From: Tritrichomonas foetus
Taxonomy: Eukaryota; Parabasalia; Tritrichomonadida; Tritrichomonadidae
Direction: 5' to 3'
DNA: 61,278 nucleotides
Assembly (NCBI GenBank): GCA_001839685.1
Contig: MLAK01000344.1
Coordinates: 10,197 to 71,474 of the forward strand
The first letter of the stretch is position 1. Each line of letters starts with the position of its first letter. Below the pieces are notes generated by a model. It saw only the letters and a program-made list of their open reading frames with translations, searched no databases and was not told where the DNA came from. Positions 21,481 to 34,700 of this stretch are shown one piece after another. The position numbers and the translations under genes are program-made.

Positions 21481-24367
21481 TCTAATCTTAAACTTGTTTT
21501 TTTTTTTTAAGAGTTTATGGGTGACATTTCAGAGAGTTTCTTTTTTTTTTTTTAATATACCAAAGTCGCTCTTAAAATAATTCTGATTTTTTTTTTTTAT
21601 AATTTGCCATTTTAAATAGTTTATAAATTTTTTTTTTTTTTTTAGAGGAAGTCCTATTCTCAAATTTGAAGCAAGGTTTTTTTTTTTTAGAAGAATTGAA
21701 GGATGATTATTTTTTTTTTTTTTTTTTTTTTTTTATCTATTGAAAATTTTCAATTTGTTTTAACGATTTTTTTTTTTTTTTCAATGTGAAATGGATCATC
21801 CTCATCAGTCAGTGTTTATTCTCTATGATTTCTTGAAACTAAAATATGGTCTTATTTTTTTTTTTTTTTAGTTAGTCTTTCTTGAATCTATTGTGATAAT
21901 TTTTTTTTTTTTTGGTTTCCTGAGAATAGTGTTTATTTTTGGATTATTTTTTTTTTTTACGTATTAAATCATTATGCTGATATTTTATTTCTTTTTTTTT
22001 TTTTTTTGGAAGTTAACTTTTCGGTAAAATGAAATCTTTTTTTTTTTTTGATCATCAGGTATTTCTTTATCATGTTCCTCATTTTTTTTTTTTACATATA
22101 TTATATACGGAAGAGTTCCAACTCCTTTTTTTTTTTTTTTTTCATTCACGATTGTAAAAAGTCATAAATCATTTTTTTTTTTTTGTTTTTCTGATTCTAT
22201 CTTCTGACTTTAAATCTTTTTTTTTTTTCTATTTTCATTAAGATATCACAATCCAAATATATTTTTTTTTTTTATTACTTCATTTTCTGTCATCATATTA
22301 AAAATTTTTTTTTTTTTTGTTGGGCAATATTCTAATAAGACAGATGGTGAATTTTTTTTTTTTACAATCCATGGACTATAATAAAAGTCAAAGAACTTTT
22401 TTTTTTTTGTTATTGATCTAAACCTTAAAAATTATCGATATTTTTTTTTTTTTGGATAACTTTCTTTTGTTCTGTGATGAAGAGAGTTTTTTTTTTTTAA
22501 ATTATGCATCATAAATTCAAAAAATAATTTTGGGGATTGCCAATTCATTTAAATAATTTTTTGGGAACCGTTTATTTTTTTTTTTTTTTATTCTTTTTCA
22601 AACAACCATGATAGGAACTGATTTTTTTTTTTTAAAAAAATACAGAACCATTTATGTATAGAGTAGTTTTTTTTTTTTATCCTTTTGAGATGCAAGAAAT
22701 GCTTATAAACTTTTTTTTTTTTTGGGTTTGGGAATTTCTAGATCGCTTTCACGCCCTTTTTTTTTTTTGCTATTACGTCATTCAGAAATGAATTCATTAT
22801 TTTTTTTTTTTTTGTGAGATTCGACATTTTGATAATCTAAAAAGGATTTTTTTTTTTTTTGAGATTTGCTTTTCAAAGAATATAGTCAAATTTTTTTTTT
22901 TTTAGTGAATGTAAAAATGTGAAGAGATATTATTTTTTTTTTTTTTTTATGGCATGATATCATATGTTTTCCCCAATACATTTTTTTTTTTTTATTATCA
23001 GAAAAATGCGTGCATGGAATTTGAAATTTTTTTTTTTTGACTTGAAAAAGTAATTTTCGTATTTAAAATGTTTTTTTTTTTTTTCTTGATATTTTATATT
23101 TTGCAGAGATGTTCTGTTTTTTTTTTTTTTGTGAATAATTTGACACAAATTGTGATTTTTGTTTTTTTTTTTTAAAACCAGATATTCTGGCCCTCTACTT
23201 GAGGGATTTTTTTTTTTTGCATTACAATCAAAAGTTAAGATGAAATCCCAATTTTTTTTTTTTTTTGACACAAATTGATATTAATTTATTTTCATTTTTG
23301 GTTGTAGTGCAAATAATAGGAAGCTATTTGTACAAATATAATTTTTTTTTTTTAGTAAAAAGTGCACTTTTTATCTTTCTGAATCATTTTTTTTTTTTTT
23401 GCAAGAAGGTGTTTATTGTCCAAAATATGTGTTTTTTTTTTTTCACTTTAATATTTTAGATGGAATTTCATATAGATTTTTTTTTTTTCTACCGGAAATC
23501 ATACGTTATCATCGTATCAAGTTTTTTTTTTTTTTCTAAGATTCATCCAAACTGGAAAATCATCAATTTTTTTTTTTTGCAAGCGTCCTTCTTGAGAATT
23601 CCGGAAAGTTGTTTTTTTTTTTTTGGATTTATTCAATAATCGTGATTTCAAATTACTTTTTTTTTTTTTTTAGGTTATAGTCAATGATCATAATTGACTG
23701 ATTTTTTTTTTTTTATACTTCCTGAAAATATTTCAATGTGAAGAAATTTTTTTTTTTTTTTCAATGTATCGATAAAACTCAATCCCAATTCTTTTTTTTT
23801 TTTTCTTGTTATTATAGATGAATATGGGAGAAATATTTTTTTTTTTTTAATACCTTAATAATAAGAAGGTCTAGTTTAACATTTTTTTTTTTTGTTTCGT
23901 ATCCAACAGTCTTTCATATTTCGTTTTTTTTTTTTTTTAGGATCGAATAATTTTTTTTTTTTGATAGGATTTTTTTTTTTTTTGTCCATGAATCAAAATA
24001 ATGCCTGATTATCGACTTTTTTTTTTTTAATCTCGAAAAGAAAACATTATGGTCAAGATACTTTTTTTTTTTTTAAAATCTATAGAAAAAATATTTCCAG
24101 TTTTGTTTTTTTTTTTTTTTTTTACTTATAACTTTTTCTATAAACACAATTTTTTTTTTTTTTAGAATATTTATTTGATTTAAAATTCAATGTATATTTT
24201 TTTTTTTTTAACTTTCAAAAATAAAATAATGAATAAAATATTCTCAAAAACTCGTAAAAAAATATATTTGTGAACGATGGTTTATATTTTTTTTTTTTGT
24301 TTCGAATTGAAATTTGAATACAATGATTTACTTTTTTTTTTTTAGATCATTTACTTGATAAAACGTC
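21481..24367. other. Region with no supportable gene
   Basis: The T artefact covers this region densely. Short coding-like stretches occur on both strands. One example is a minus-strand frame, 22960-23266, whose start could be masked and which reads NWDFILTFDCN, then PSSRGPEYLVL, before a genuine TGA. Another is a plus-strand stretch at 21791 (MDHPHQSVFILYDFLKLKYG) that ends at a native TAG. None forms a gene I can defend. Pseudogenes are possible. Confidence 0.4.
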
Positions 24368-24613
24368 ATGAACTTTTTTTTTTTTTTTTCAGATGATCAA
24401 ACTGGCCATAAAGAAAGTTTATTTTTTTTTTTTAATCTCCAAACCTCTGGAAGGGCTCGAAAATCTTTTTTTTTTTTTAAATTTTTCGACTCAGCAGATT
24501 GGGTCATGAAATTTTTTTTTTTTCTTCGTAGTGCAAAAGGATTAGATTGTCAGAAATTTTTTTTTTTTCGCGAAGAAGCAGTGACACCATCTGCATTATT
24601 ATTTTTTTTTTTT
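24368..24613 (+). CDS. Endosulfine (ENSA/ARPP19/Igo)-like PP2A-B55 regulator
   Basis: A small protein of about 80 residues starts at the ATG at 24368. Its core reads LQTSGRARKS, then four masked residues, then KFFDSADWVMK. The last segment lies wholly in native sequence (24479 onwards) and matches the endosulfine signature K-[YF]-F-D-S-[GA]-D-[YW]. In animals and yeast, Greatwall/Rim15 kinase phosphorylates that serine (Ser42 here), and the protein then inhibits PP2A-B55 to allow mitotic entry or quiescence. After VMK come LRSAKGLDCQK and REEAVTPSALL. The stop is probably hidden in the run at 24602-24613, because the frame beyond it turns into low-complexity sequence. The length is typical of minimal family members. 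The family call rests on one short motif, but a distinctive one. Confidence 0.72.
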
Positions 24614-25070
24614 AACGTTCTCATTGTCGGGAATTTTTTCCTTTTTTTTTTTTTTTTTTGGATTACTAAAATTTCTATCGTATTATTTTTTTTTTTTTTT
24701 TTTCTAGTAAAATCTATTTTTTCCATTTTCCTCATCTTTTTTTTTTTTTTGTTCATCATGTTTTATGCAAAAGTATTTCATTTTTTTTTTTTTAATTAAA
24801 TAGTGTAATTGAAAAAAAAACCAAAGTTTTTTTTTTTTTGTAGCACAAATATTTATCATCCTAATTTAAAATTTTTTTTTTTTAATCATTCTAAACAATC
24901 GTTGGACAAAACCATCTTTTTTTTTTTTATTGAAATGGGAAATTTATCTAATCATGCTTATTTTTTTTTTTTTAAATCTGACTTTTTATGAGAGTGCCTG
25001 AAGAAATTTTTTTTTTTTATATGATTATTATGAATTCAAAGCTTTTCTTTTTTTTTTTTTTTTAAAAAAA
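24614..25070. other. Intergenic region with T artefact
   Basis: No clear gene. A short plus-strand frame at 24827-24991 (CSTNIYHPNLK, NHSKQSLDKTI, IEMGNLSNHAY) could encode a peptide of about 50 residues with a masked start, but there is nothing to recognise. Confidence 0.35.
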
Positions 25071-26323
25071 TTATGCTGCTGCTGCTGCGGCAGCTCTTTT
25101 TTTTTTTTACTTCCAAACAACGACACCAGCTACTGCACCAATTTTTTTTTTTTTACCAACAACAATTCCTGCAACAGCTCCTGATGTTTTTTTTTTTTAC
25201 TCACTGTCATCAGCATCACCTGCATAGTCCATTTTTTTTTTTTCTTCTTTCTTACCTTCACCGTCATACCAAACTTTTTTTTTTTTTTCGTTCAAAACAT
25301 CTAATTGCAAAACAGTAATCGTTTTTTTTTTTTATCCAATGTTGCTGTATTTCACATTATATTGAGTTTTTTTTTTTTCGATATCGAACCAACAATTATA
25401 AATTGCAACTTTTTTTTTTTTTTCACAGCTAAAGACAGTTTTTTCTTTAGAATTATTTTTTTTTTTTTAATTTGAGATGTGAATAACAGTTTGACTACTG
25501 ATTTTTTTTTTTTTTGATCCAATTTCATTATTAGCAAACATACATGTTTTTTTTTTTTGATTTTCTTGGTTGAGTGGGTCTCTATCGTTTGTTTTTTTTT
25601 TTTTGAGAGAAATCATTGTGTCAGTTTTACAGTCGTTTTTTTTTTTTTAGAAACAGTCAACATATCCTTTATATTCAATATTTTTTTTTTTTTCAGTAAT
25701 TTGACCCTTGGAAATGTTAACATTGTTTTTTTTTTTTTTAAAAGCTGCAGTTTTAAGAGAGTATGCTGAAATTTTTTTTTTTTTGATAGTTGTATAGTTT
25801 ACATCAATTCGGTATTTTTTTTTTTTTTCAGCCAAGTGAAGAACCTGAGTTGCTTTAATCTTTTTTTTTTTTTTTGATCCAACGTATGTATATGGAGTAA
25901 TTAATTTTTTTTTTTTTTTATCACATGTGATATCAGAAAATGTGCATTCTGTTTTTTTTTTTTTTTTCTCTTTTCCATTATAGGCATTATATTTTATTTT
26001 TTTTTTTTGAGCAGTAATTTTCTTAAATATACACTTGTGAATTTTTTTTTTTTCATCTTCAACAACAATAAATGGCTGATCTACTTTTTTTTTTTTTTCT
26101 TTATTCTCATATGTTTGCTTTGATGTGTATGTTTTTTTTTTTTCAAGGGATCTTTCAAAAGTACTGGATCTTAACTTTTTTTTTTTTTTTTGGTAGAATA
26201 ACTTTGTGAAAGAAAATTTGGTTTTTTTTTTTTAAAATGAAAGCCTGTAATTGGATGATGCAAAGATTTTTTTTTTTTATGTGCTTGATATGGCCAAATG
26301 AGCAAGAGTTATTTTTTTTTTTT
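25071..26323 (-). CDS. Type I membrane surface protein hidden by artefactual stops
   Basis: The frame ends at TAA (25071-25073) and, read through the T runs, stays open for ~417 codons. Its apparent stops (for example at 25107-25109) all combine a native T with masked A bases on this strand, so they are false. An in-frame TGA at about 26334 lies just upstream of the run at 26312-26323, which must hold the ATG. The N-terminus after that run is hydrophobic (ITLAHLAISST), as in a signal peptide. The ectodomain has scattered Cys and many Tyr, Asn and Thr. The C-terminus has a small-residue membrane helix (SGAVAGIVVG, four masked, IGAVAGVVVWK) and ends in an alanine run after a masked stretch. I expect a single-pass cell-surface glycoprotein of unknown role. 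Confidence 0.68.
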
Positions 26324-27322
26324 TCTTTGTTTTTCACAGAATGAAAATACTTCAATTTTTTTTTTTTTTGTTTTTTGAGAATAGATTTCTATTCAAATTT
26401 CTTTTTTTTTTTTTATTTTATGCAAAATTGAATCCAAAACTCACAATTTTTTTTTTTTATAAATGTCATATGACTATACATAAAATAATGACTTTTGTGA
26501 AGTTTCATGAAGAGCCAAATAAGCTTATTCAATACGTTTTTTTTTTTTACATTCGTTCTTTCCAAATTGAAATATTAAATATTTTTTTTTTTTGTTTGTG
26601 GACAAAATTCTAAATGATGATCGGAATTTTTTTTTTTTTTCAGAGGATAAAAAGTATTCAATAACTAATGATTTTTTTTTTTTATTTGAATTATCGACTA
26701 TTGACTAAGAAAGTAATTTTTTTTTTTTCTTTCTTTCTCACATGTATATTCTCGTTTATTATTTTTTTTTTTTAAAATAATTAATTATATTATTCATTTG
26801 TTTCTTTTTTTTTTTTTTAGAGTCGTCTTCATCAGAAATGTACCTCATTTTTCATAATAAATCATCTTTCTTTCAATCATTTGGTTTCCGACATCATTTT
26901 TTTTTTTTTTTTTTAGCTCAACAACATAGTTATTGAGTGAATTTTTTTTTTTTATAACTTCACCTGACTCTTAATCATATTATATTTTTTTTTTTTTTTG
27001 GAACCAAAATATAATCACAACGAAAATTGATTTTTTTTTTTTTCTTCATCTCAAGGAAGAAAAGCTAAAGAAAAAATTTTTTTTTTTTAAAGAAAGAAAG
27101 AAAGAAAAGGAAAAAAGAAAATTTTTTTTTTTTAAATATATAAAAAGTTGAAAAAATAAAGCTAAATTTTTTTTTTTTGTTGAAAATAAAACAAAAGCTT
27201 AAAATAAAATATTTTTTTTTTTTGAAAGCTTTTTATTCAATAACATTTATAATTTTATAAACTAAGAAAGAGATAATTCGATCATAAAAAATAAAACACA
27301 ATTTTTTTTTTTTATTTCGAAC
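26324..27322. other. Intergenic region with possible small ORF
   Basis: A plus-strand frame 26341-26613 begins with ATG and reads about 90 codons, including an unmasked stretch MTIHKIMTFVKFHEEPNKL. It is head-to-head with the surface-protein gene, but no motif is recognisable and I leave it unassigned. The rest is low-complexity A/T. Confidence 0.35.
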
Positions 27323-28378
27323 CTATAAAACATGATGGTCACGATTTTTTTTTTTTTTCATATTTTCTTCGGTGAAATCACACATATTAATTTTTTTTTT
27401 TTTAGAATTTTCAATCATTGAACTTTCATTCCCGTTTTTTTTTTTTTTGTTTCCAATTTGATTATTTGCATTATCAGAATTTTTTTTTTTTTTAATATCA
27501 TCTTCATTAATTTCAAGGCGGTCAAGTTTTTTTTTTTTTGGTTGAGGAATTTCAGCGAAACCATCCATTCCTTTTTTTTTTTTTTTCTTGGCATTCACTA
27601 AAACAAACAAAACACTTTTTTTTTTTTTAACGACAAGTGATATAAAACCAGCATCTGCATCTTTTTTTTTTTTAATACATTTTATATCAACTCTTGTCCA
27701 TTCTTTTTTTTTTTTTTTCAAACTCGAATTTGAATTCACTAAGTTATACTTTTTTTTTTTTTTGACTGAACAGTTGTTATCTGAGCTATGAAACCGTTTT
27801 TTTTTTTTTCCAATATTTACATTTTCATGTTTACCAACAATTTTTTTTTTTTTCTGAACGGAAATATATGCATCATTTTTCATTTGTTTTTTTTTTTTTG
27901 CTTCGTCAACAAATAATTCAATGTTTTCTTGTTTTTTTTTTTTTGATGTGTGAATTGAAATTACATAATCGGTGTATTTTTTTTTTTTAAATATGCAAAA
28001 TTTTGAAAATGAGGTGCTTCTTTTTTTTTTTTTCATTTGGTAATCACTGCTTACAACATATGCATTTTTTTTTTTTTTGCCATCGCTAATTCTCCAAAAT
28101 AGAAGAGAGAGTTTTTTTTTTTTTAATATATTTTTTGATGTTGGAATGATCGTAACTTTTTTTTTTTTGAATATTATGTGCCTGTTCACTTCGGGCTTGA
28201 TTTTTTTTTTTTTTTTTTCGATATAGAAGACGAAATCGTTTGACGTTTTTTTTTTTTTGTTTATGAATGCAAGCGAACCTGACTCCATTGATTTTTTTTT
28301 TTTTGTATGTGGTGGAACATCATATGATTCCATCTTTTTTTTTTTTTTGAACACAAAACAGACCAGAGAAAGAATCAT
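27323..28378 (-). CDS. Putative secreted/type I membrane protein, unknown family
   Basis: The frame opens at the ATG at 28378 and reads 351 residues to a stop. The N-terminus (MILSLVCFVF, then a masked run) looks like a signal peptide. The body is rich in beta-type residues with many Ser, Thr, Asn and Val. Near residue 275 a hydrophobic stretch broken by one masked run (GFISLVV, SVLFVLVNA) looks like a membrane helix. An acidic, probably cytoplasmic tail follows (DRLEINEDDI, NESSMIENS, CDFTEENM). The layout parallels the two other putative surface proteins on this strand at 19843 and 25071, although I see no sequence similarity among them. Function is unknown. Confidence 0.65.
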   Translation of the reverse strand: MILSLVCFVFKKKKKMESYDVPPHTKKKKSMESGSLAFINKKKKTSNDFVFYIEKKKKKIKPEVNRHIIFKKKKVTIIPTSKNILKKKKLSLLFWRISDGKKKKNAYVVSSDYQMKKKKRSTSFSKFCIFKKKKYTDYVISIHTSKKKKQENIELFVDEAKKKKQMKNDAYISVQKKKKIVGKHENVNIGKKKKRFHSSDNNCSVKKKKKYNLVNSNSSLKKKKKEWTRVDIKCIKKKKDADAGFISLVVKKKKSVLFVLVNAKKKKKKGMDGFAEIPQPKKKKLDRLEINEDDIKKKKNSDNANNQIGNKKKKNGNESSMIENSKKKKINMCDFTEENMKKKKNRDHHVL

Positions 28379-28725
28379 CTTTTTTTTTTTTTTTATGAAC
28401 TTTTTCAGAATTAATGATATGTCGTCTTTTTTTTTTTTATCAAAATATTTAATGTCACAAAAAATATTGTATTTTTTTTTTTTAATCCATAAATGACCGA
28501 TTAAAATTCTAAAAAGTTTTTTTTTTTTCTTCTATCTTCAAGAATAAATTCAATATATTTCTTTTTTTTTTTTAAAACTTTTGAGATCTTCTAGAAGAAA
28601 TGAATATTTTTTTTTTTTCGAAGATGAGATGAATTTTCTATAGCAATTGAATTTTTTTTTTTTAATCAGGTGGTAAGGTCAATAATTTGTCATCTCTTTT
28701 TTTTTTTTAATAAAATCAAATCAAA
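28379..28725. other. Divergent intergenic region
   Basis: This 347-bp AT-rich spacer separates two divergent genes. It carries T runs and no visible coding sequence. Confidence 0.5.
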
Positions 28726-31700
28726 ATGACTGATAATCATGTTTTTTTTTTTTTAAAGCCATGCTTTTCAAACCATCTCTCCGAGCTTTTTTTTTTTTCA
28801 CTAATAACCGAAATAAAGCAAGACCTTATTATTTTTTTTTTTTCGCCTGCAAATCTTAGCGGTTTTTCAGCCATTCTTTTTTTTTTTTCACCATCACGCC
28901 ATTACTCACAGACTTTCATTTTTTTTTTTTTTTTGAATCCAACCTCAACAAACAAGTATCTCATGCTTTTTTTTTTTTCATTACTTTCACTTTTCATCGA
29001 ACCTGGAGGAGTTTTTTTTTTTTGTGCCAAACTTATTCTGATCATTTCACAGCTTCTTTTTTTTTTTTCCACATTCAAAAACAGTGCAGAATTGAATGAA
29101 GTTTTTTTTTTTTTTCTTCGCCTGAATATCACCAGTTCTAAAAGAATTTTTTTTTTTTCAGCTCAGCCATTAATTTATGATGCTATTGATATTTTTTTTT
29201 TTTTTGCAATTTCTGCTGGTGCTGTTCTTTTTGGAATTTTTTTTTTTTACACTGTGTCGGATTTGTTTGGATATATGGAAATTTTTTTTTTTTTGGCATG
29301 TAGTCCGCCAGCATTTCGCTGTTTTTTTTTTTTTTTTTTTACTTTCTTTACCAACGGTGGCTATGCCACAATTTTTTTTTTTTAACAACTCTTTTTAGAT
29401 CAAAAAAACAAATTTATTTTTTTTTTTTATAAAGTTATATCTACATTTCAAATGAAGGATCTTTTTTTTTTTTAAGTGATTGTGGAACAAGGTGTCACTA
29501 ATGCAGTTTTTTTTTTTTAAATAATTTTAAAATGGAAATCTACTCCTGATCTTTTTTTTTTTTGCGTTCTAGGAGCACTACTTCCTCTAGTTAAAATTTT
29601 TTTTTTTTGAACGAAAAATCCAAAATCGATAATTTTACATTTTTTTTTTTTTTTTAAACAGAAAAAAGAAGCAGCACGTTTATCAGTTTTTTTTTTTTTA
29701 TTTGAAATAATGTTTGCTGTGACTATTGCAATTTTTTTTTTTTCTTTTATTGATTTTATTGTGAATATTCAACCTAAATTTGATGAATGGTTATTTAATC
29801 CGAAACAGAAACTTATGAATGTTTTTTTTTTTTGCGAATTTATGCCAAGATATGCAGCATTAGATTTTTTTTTTTTTTGAGTTAAATCTCCTTCAGCACA
29901 ACTAATGCTTGTTTTTTTTTTTTCAAGTCGAATTTCCAATTTAATCAAATTTTTAATTTTTTTTTTTTATCATTATCCACCAACACAAACAAAAACCGAT
30001 CTTTTTTTTTTTTTATTTGATGTATCACAAATCTTTTCGAACATGATTTTTTTTTTTTTTTCAAAGAAAACTGAAAGTGAAGAAAATATCCTTTTTTTTT
30101 TTTATTCTGTAACAACAATTGTCAAATTTTTTTGCGTTTTTTTTTTTTATGTTGAATCTCGAGATTTTTCAAGGTTTTCTTTTTTTTTTTTTTATAATTG
30201 TCCAATTCAACATCCTTTTAAAATGATTTTTTTTTTTTAACAACTACGGCAAGCAAATAAATCATTAACTTTTTTTTTTTTTTCAATTTCTCGAGCACTT
30301 TCAATTGTTGCTCAAATTTTTTTTTTTTATGTTTCCCCTTATATTAACTTTTTGAGAATATTTTTTTTTTTTTATCATAGTTGGGAGAAGCAATATCATG
30401 CATTATTTTTTTTTTTTTTTTTGATTTTCGTTATTGAATTAGGAGAAGTTTTTTTTTTTTTTTTAGAAAAAGCACTTTTAATGGCGTCACCAAGTCTTTT
30501 TTTTTTTTCTTACATTTTGTTGAGATTTTTAATCTGGGTTTTTTTTTTTTTTTAAGAAACTAAGTTTTCTGAATATAATCAACAACTTTTTTTTTTTTGA
30601 TCAATGAAAGATAATTTCTTAGAAAGTTTATTTTTTTTTTTTTTTATGTTAAGAGGAATTGCTGATGAATCATTATTTTTTTTTTTTTAACAACAATTGA
30701 ATAAAATTTATTCGGTTTATTTTTTTTTTTTTTAAAAATATCAAATTCCATTTCAAGAATATGATGTTTTTTTTTTTTATGCAGTCAAAACTGTTTTCCA
30801 AGGATGGCTTGTTTTTTTTTTTTAACAATTATCAAGTGAAAAAACAATTCCACAATTTTTTTTTTTTTATTTTGTCCGTTTTACTAATGATGAAATTATT
30901 TTTTTTTTTTTTTGTGAAAATATTGCTGTAATGACTAAATTTTTATTTTTTTTTTTTTATTGTTTAACTGGTTTTCCTATTCCTGATTCTGTTTTTTTTT
31001 TTTTGCAAACATATTTCTTTAGAATATCATCAATTTTTTTTTTTTTTTCTAATTTCCAAGATGATTTGTTTAATAATGCTTTTTTTTTTTTTTATCCAAT
31101 TTCATATGGTGATTTCTTTGTTGAAATTTTTTTTTTTTTAAAAGAAAAGTCTGATAGTTTGAAATTTGATCTTTTTTTTTTTTGGCTAAATATGATTGAC
31201 TTATATCAAAATGTTATTTTTTTTTTTTAACTTCAAGTTTGTCATGGACTAATGATTGAAGTTTTTTTTTTTTCATTTTTGAAACTTCTTTTTTATGGAG
31301 TTTTTGTTTTTTTTTTTTAAATTTTTCTACAAATTTTCTGTCTTTTCTTGGGATCATTTTATACAAAAGAAATTGCAAAGAATAAATTATTGTGGATTTT
31401 TTTTTTTTTATCTCTAATAGAATTATCATTAAAATATACTCTTTTTTTTTTTTATGAAATGGCTGTATCTTTAATCATTCAAAATCTTTTTTTTTTTTTG
31501 GAATTCTTTGATTTAGATATTTCGTCCAATTTTTTTTTTTTTTCAAATTATTCATTGAATGCACATATAAATAAAATTTTTTTTTTTTTATTAAATGGCT
31601 TTGAAAAACTGATTAATACTGTTTTTTTTTTTTATATGGCACCATCAATGCAACTCTGCTTGAATTTTTTTTTTTTTTATAATGCAGCTTATGTATGGCC

Positions 31701-34700
31701 ATTGTATATTATTTTTTTTTTTTCTGCTCAACCAATGTTTCATTCTTTACTTCTTGTTTTTTTTTTTTTACTTTATCATTATGATCATAAACCAACAATT
31801 ATTTTTTTTTTTTCAATAAAAGAAATAAACAATTCTTCATCAAATATTTTTTTTTTTTCTGAATCGAGCACAAAATCTCAAGATGATAAAGTTTTTTTTT
31901 TTTATCATAAACTTTGGGGAGAAAAATACATCAAAATTTTTTTTTTTTATGTGATTAATTTTCCAAAAGCTAATTCAACTTTTTTTTTTTTTTCAATTTC
32001 ACCACCAGTAAATAATACTGCAGCTTTTTTTTTTTTTTGTCCACAAGCAAATAATAAGCCAACAAATGACATTTTTTTTTTTTGAAATCAAAACAAAGAG
32101 AATAAAGAAAACGTTGATTGTCGAATAAGAATTAAAATTAATCCTAAAATTGCTGCCATTTCTTCAAAGTTACAAGCTCAATTAGCAGATATTAATCGAT
32201 CTCGAATTTTTTTTTTTTATAACATTGATTTTTGTAAAGAAAGATTTCAGATTTTTTTTTTTTATCGCTTTGAATTAAATAAAACATTAGAATATCTTTT
32301 TTTTTTTTATCTTTTCTTTCTTCTTACTGAAGATAATTTCATTTTTTTTTTTTATCCTCCATCATTAAATGTTGGATTCATTCGTGTTTTTTTTTTTTGT
32401 TCAATTGCATATGCAATTCATGATCAAATTTTTCAACTTATGATGAATGAACTTTCACAAGATATAAATTCACTCATTTTTTTTTTTTGCCCATGTAATT
32501 TGTTTTTTACTGCATGGTTTTTTTTTTTTTTTTAAGGATGGGACGTGTCTTTCTTCATGAAGCATGTTTTTTTTTTTTTTTTAACCAGTTTTCTTCGAAA
32601 CTTATCGCCGCTTTTTTTTTTTTTTTATTATCTTCATTTAATATATGAAAAATTCATTTTTTTTTTTTAAATAATTGAAAATGTTTTTATTGAATGCTTT
32701 TTTTTTTTTTTTTTAGCATTTCCACTTGATTATGGATACATGATTCTTTTTTTTTTTTATGATTCTGATCGTGAAAAATTTATTCAACTTGTTTTTTTTT
32801 TTTAAATGTTCCAAAATCTAATTCGTCAAATCATTATTTTTTTTTTTTTTTATCCAATGTTGAAATCGAATAATTTCTCAGTTTTTTTTTTTTTTGCTTT
32901 GAAATTTTTATCACCAAGACCTCCAATTTTTTTTTTTTTGAATTTTAATGAGATTTCATATGCAACTAAAATTTTTTTTTTTTGAATTTTACAAGAGCCA
33001 AGCCCCACAATTTTACAATCATTAAAATCATCAAATTGGATAATGAAAGTTGGTGATACATTTTTTTTTTTTTGTGCTTATTTGGTTTTTCCCGAAAAAA
33101 TGCCTGTTTTTTTTTTTTAACCAAAAGTTTTATTTTATCATTTCTTTTCACTTTTTTTTTTTTAAAATACACCTGTAGAAATAATTGTTAGTATTTTTTT
33201 TTTTTTTTAGACTTCGTTGTTGCTATTTAATGATTTCTTGATTTTTTTTTTTTATGATTTTGTTGAACGGATTCAACAAATAACTCTTTTTTTTTTTTCA
33301 ATTAAAGCATCAAGACTTCTAAACATCTTAATTTTTTTTTTTTGGGGTCCAAAAATCCGAATTCCTTCAAATTTACTTTTTTTTTTTTCTCAAAATGATA
33401 AAGTATCCCTTCCTTTGAAATTTTTTTTTTTTTTTCCGTGTATAAGAGGATCATTGGAATGTAAATTTTTTTTTTTTTAATCACAACTTATGTTTACTGA
33501 AGATGAGTTGATTTTTTTTTTTTAAGTTCAACTTTTTGGAAAATCAATTACGGCTTTTTTTTTTTTTTCGATTACAAATGTTGCTGCAATTGAAGATGAA
33601 GTTTTTTTTTTTTTTTTACTTGATTTTGGATCATCAGGGTCTATCATTTTTTTTTTTTATAATGAATTAAGTGGTAAAAGTGAAATTGTTTTTTTTTTTT
33701 TTTAATATTGTCGAGATTCGCTCATTATGGCTTACATTTTTTTTTTTTAGGTTGAGTGTGAAATCTTAGATATGAAAGTCTTTTTTTTTTTTTAAGAGCA
33801 CATGATTGCTCATTCACTTTTTGTCTTTTTTTTTTTTTCAACTTTTGTAAACATTCCTGCCATTCAGTTATTTTTTTTTTTTTTCTCACTAACTGATATT
33901 TATAGTCGAAAAGAAATTTTTTTTTTTTGTAATTGGGGAAACGATAAAGATATGATGAGTTTTTTTTTTTTTTTCATAAATAATGTGACTTGTGACATTG
34001 GGGTGGTTTTTTTTTTTTCAGTAACTCTTCAATTTTTGTTTCACGAAGTGTTTTTTTTTTTTTATTTATTGGATAGAGTTGTTGTTGCTCTTGCTGTTTT
34101 TTTTTTTTCACAAAATTTCAAGACTATTGTTAATTTGCTACTTTTTTTTTTTTGATTCATGAATACATCTAAAGATCAATGTTTATTTTTTTTTTTTTGA
34201 TCAGCATTATTTGGTCTTTCAATCGAATCAATTTTTTTTTTTTTTCCATTTGAAAGATTCTTTTGGCCAAACATAATTTTTTTTTTTTCCCTTGAATGTG
34301 TCATTCCAATGATGATTTGGGAAGTTGATAATAAACGAAACGAAGTCAGAAGATTGATTCAATCGTTTTTTTTTTTTTATTCTAAAGTTATTGGAAGAAT
34401 GATTTCACATGTTTTTTTTTTTTGAACAATTCGACGAAGAAGTTTTTGTCAATTGATTTTTTTTTTTTAAATTTTCTCATCGATTCGAAAATTGCCTTTT
34501 ATTTTTTTTTTTTTTGTAATTCCAAATCTGTCGTTATTAATGTTTTTTTTTTTTTTTTGATCCATACGATCTGACCAACAAGAAACACTTGTTTTTTTTT
34601 TTTTGTTCTTGGAATCGATTTTACGAACAATTGAACTTTTTTTTTTTTAATTGAATTTAGAATTAACGAGACAACGAAATATTTTTTTTTTTTTTTTATC

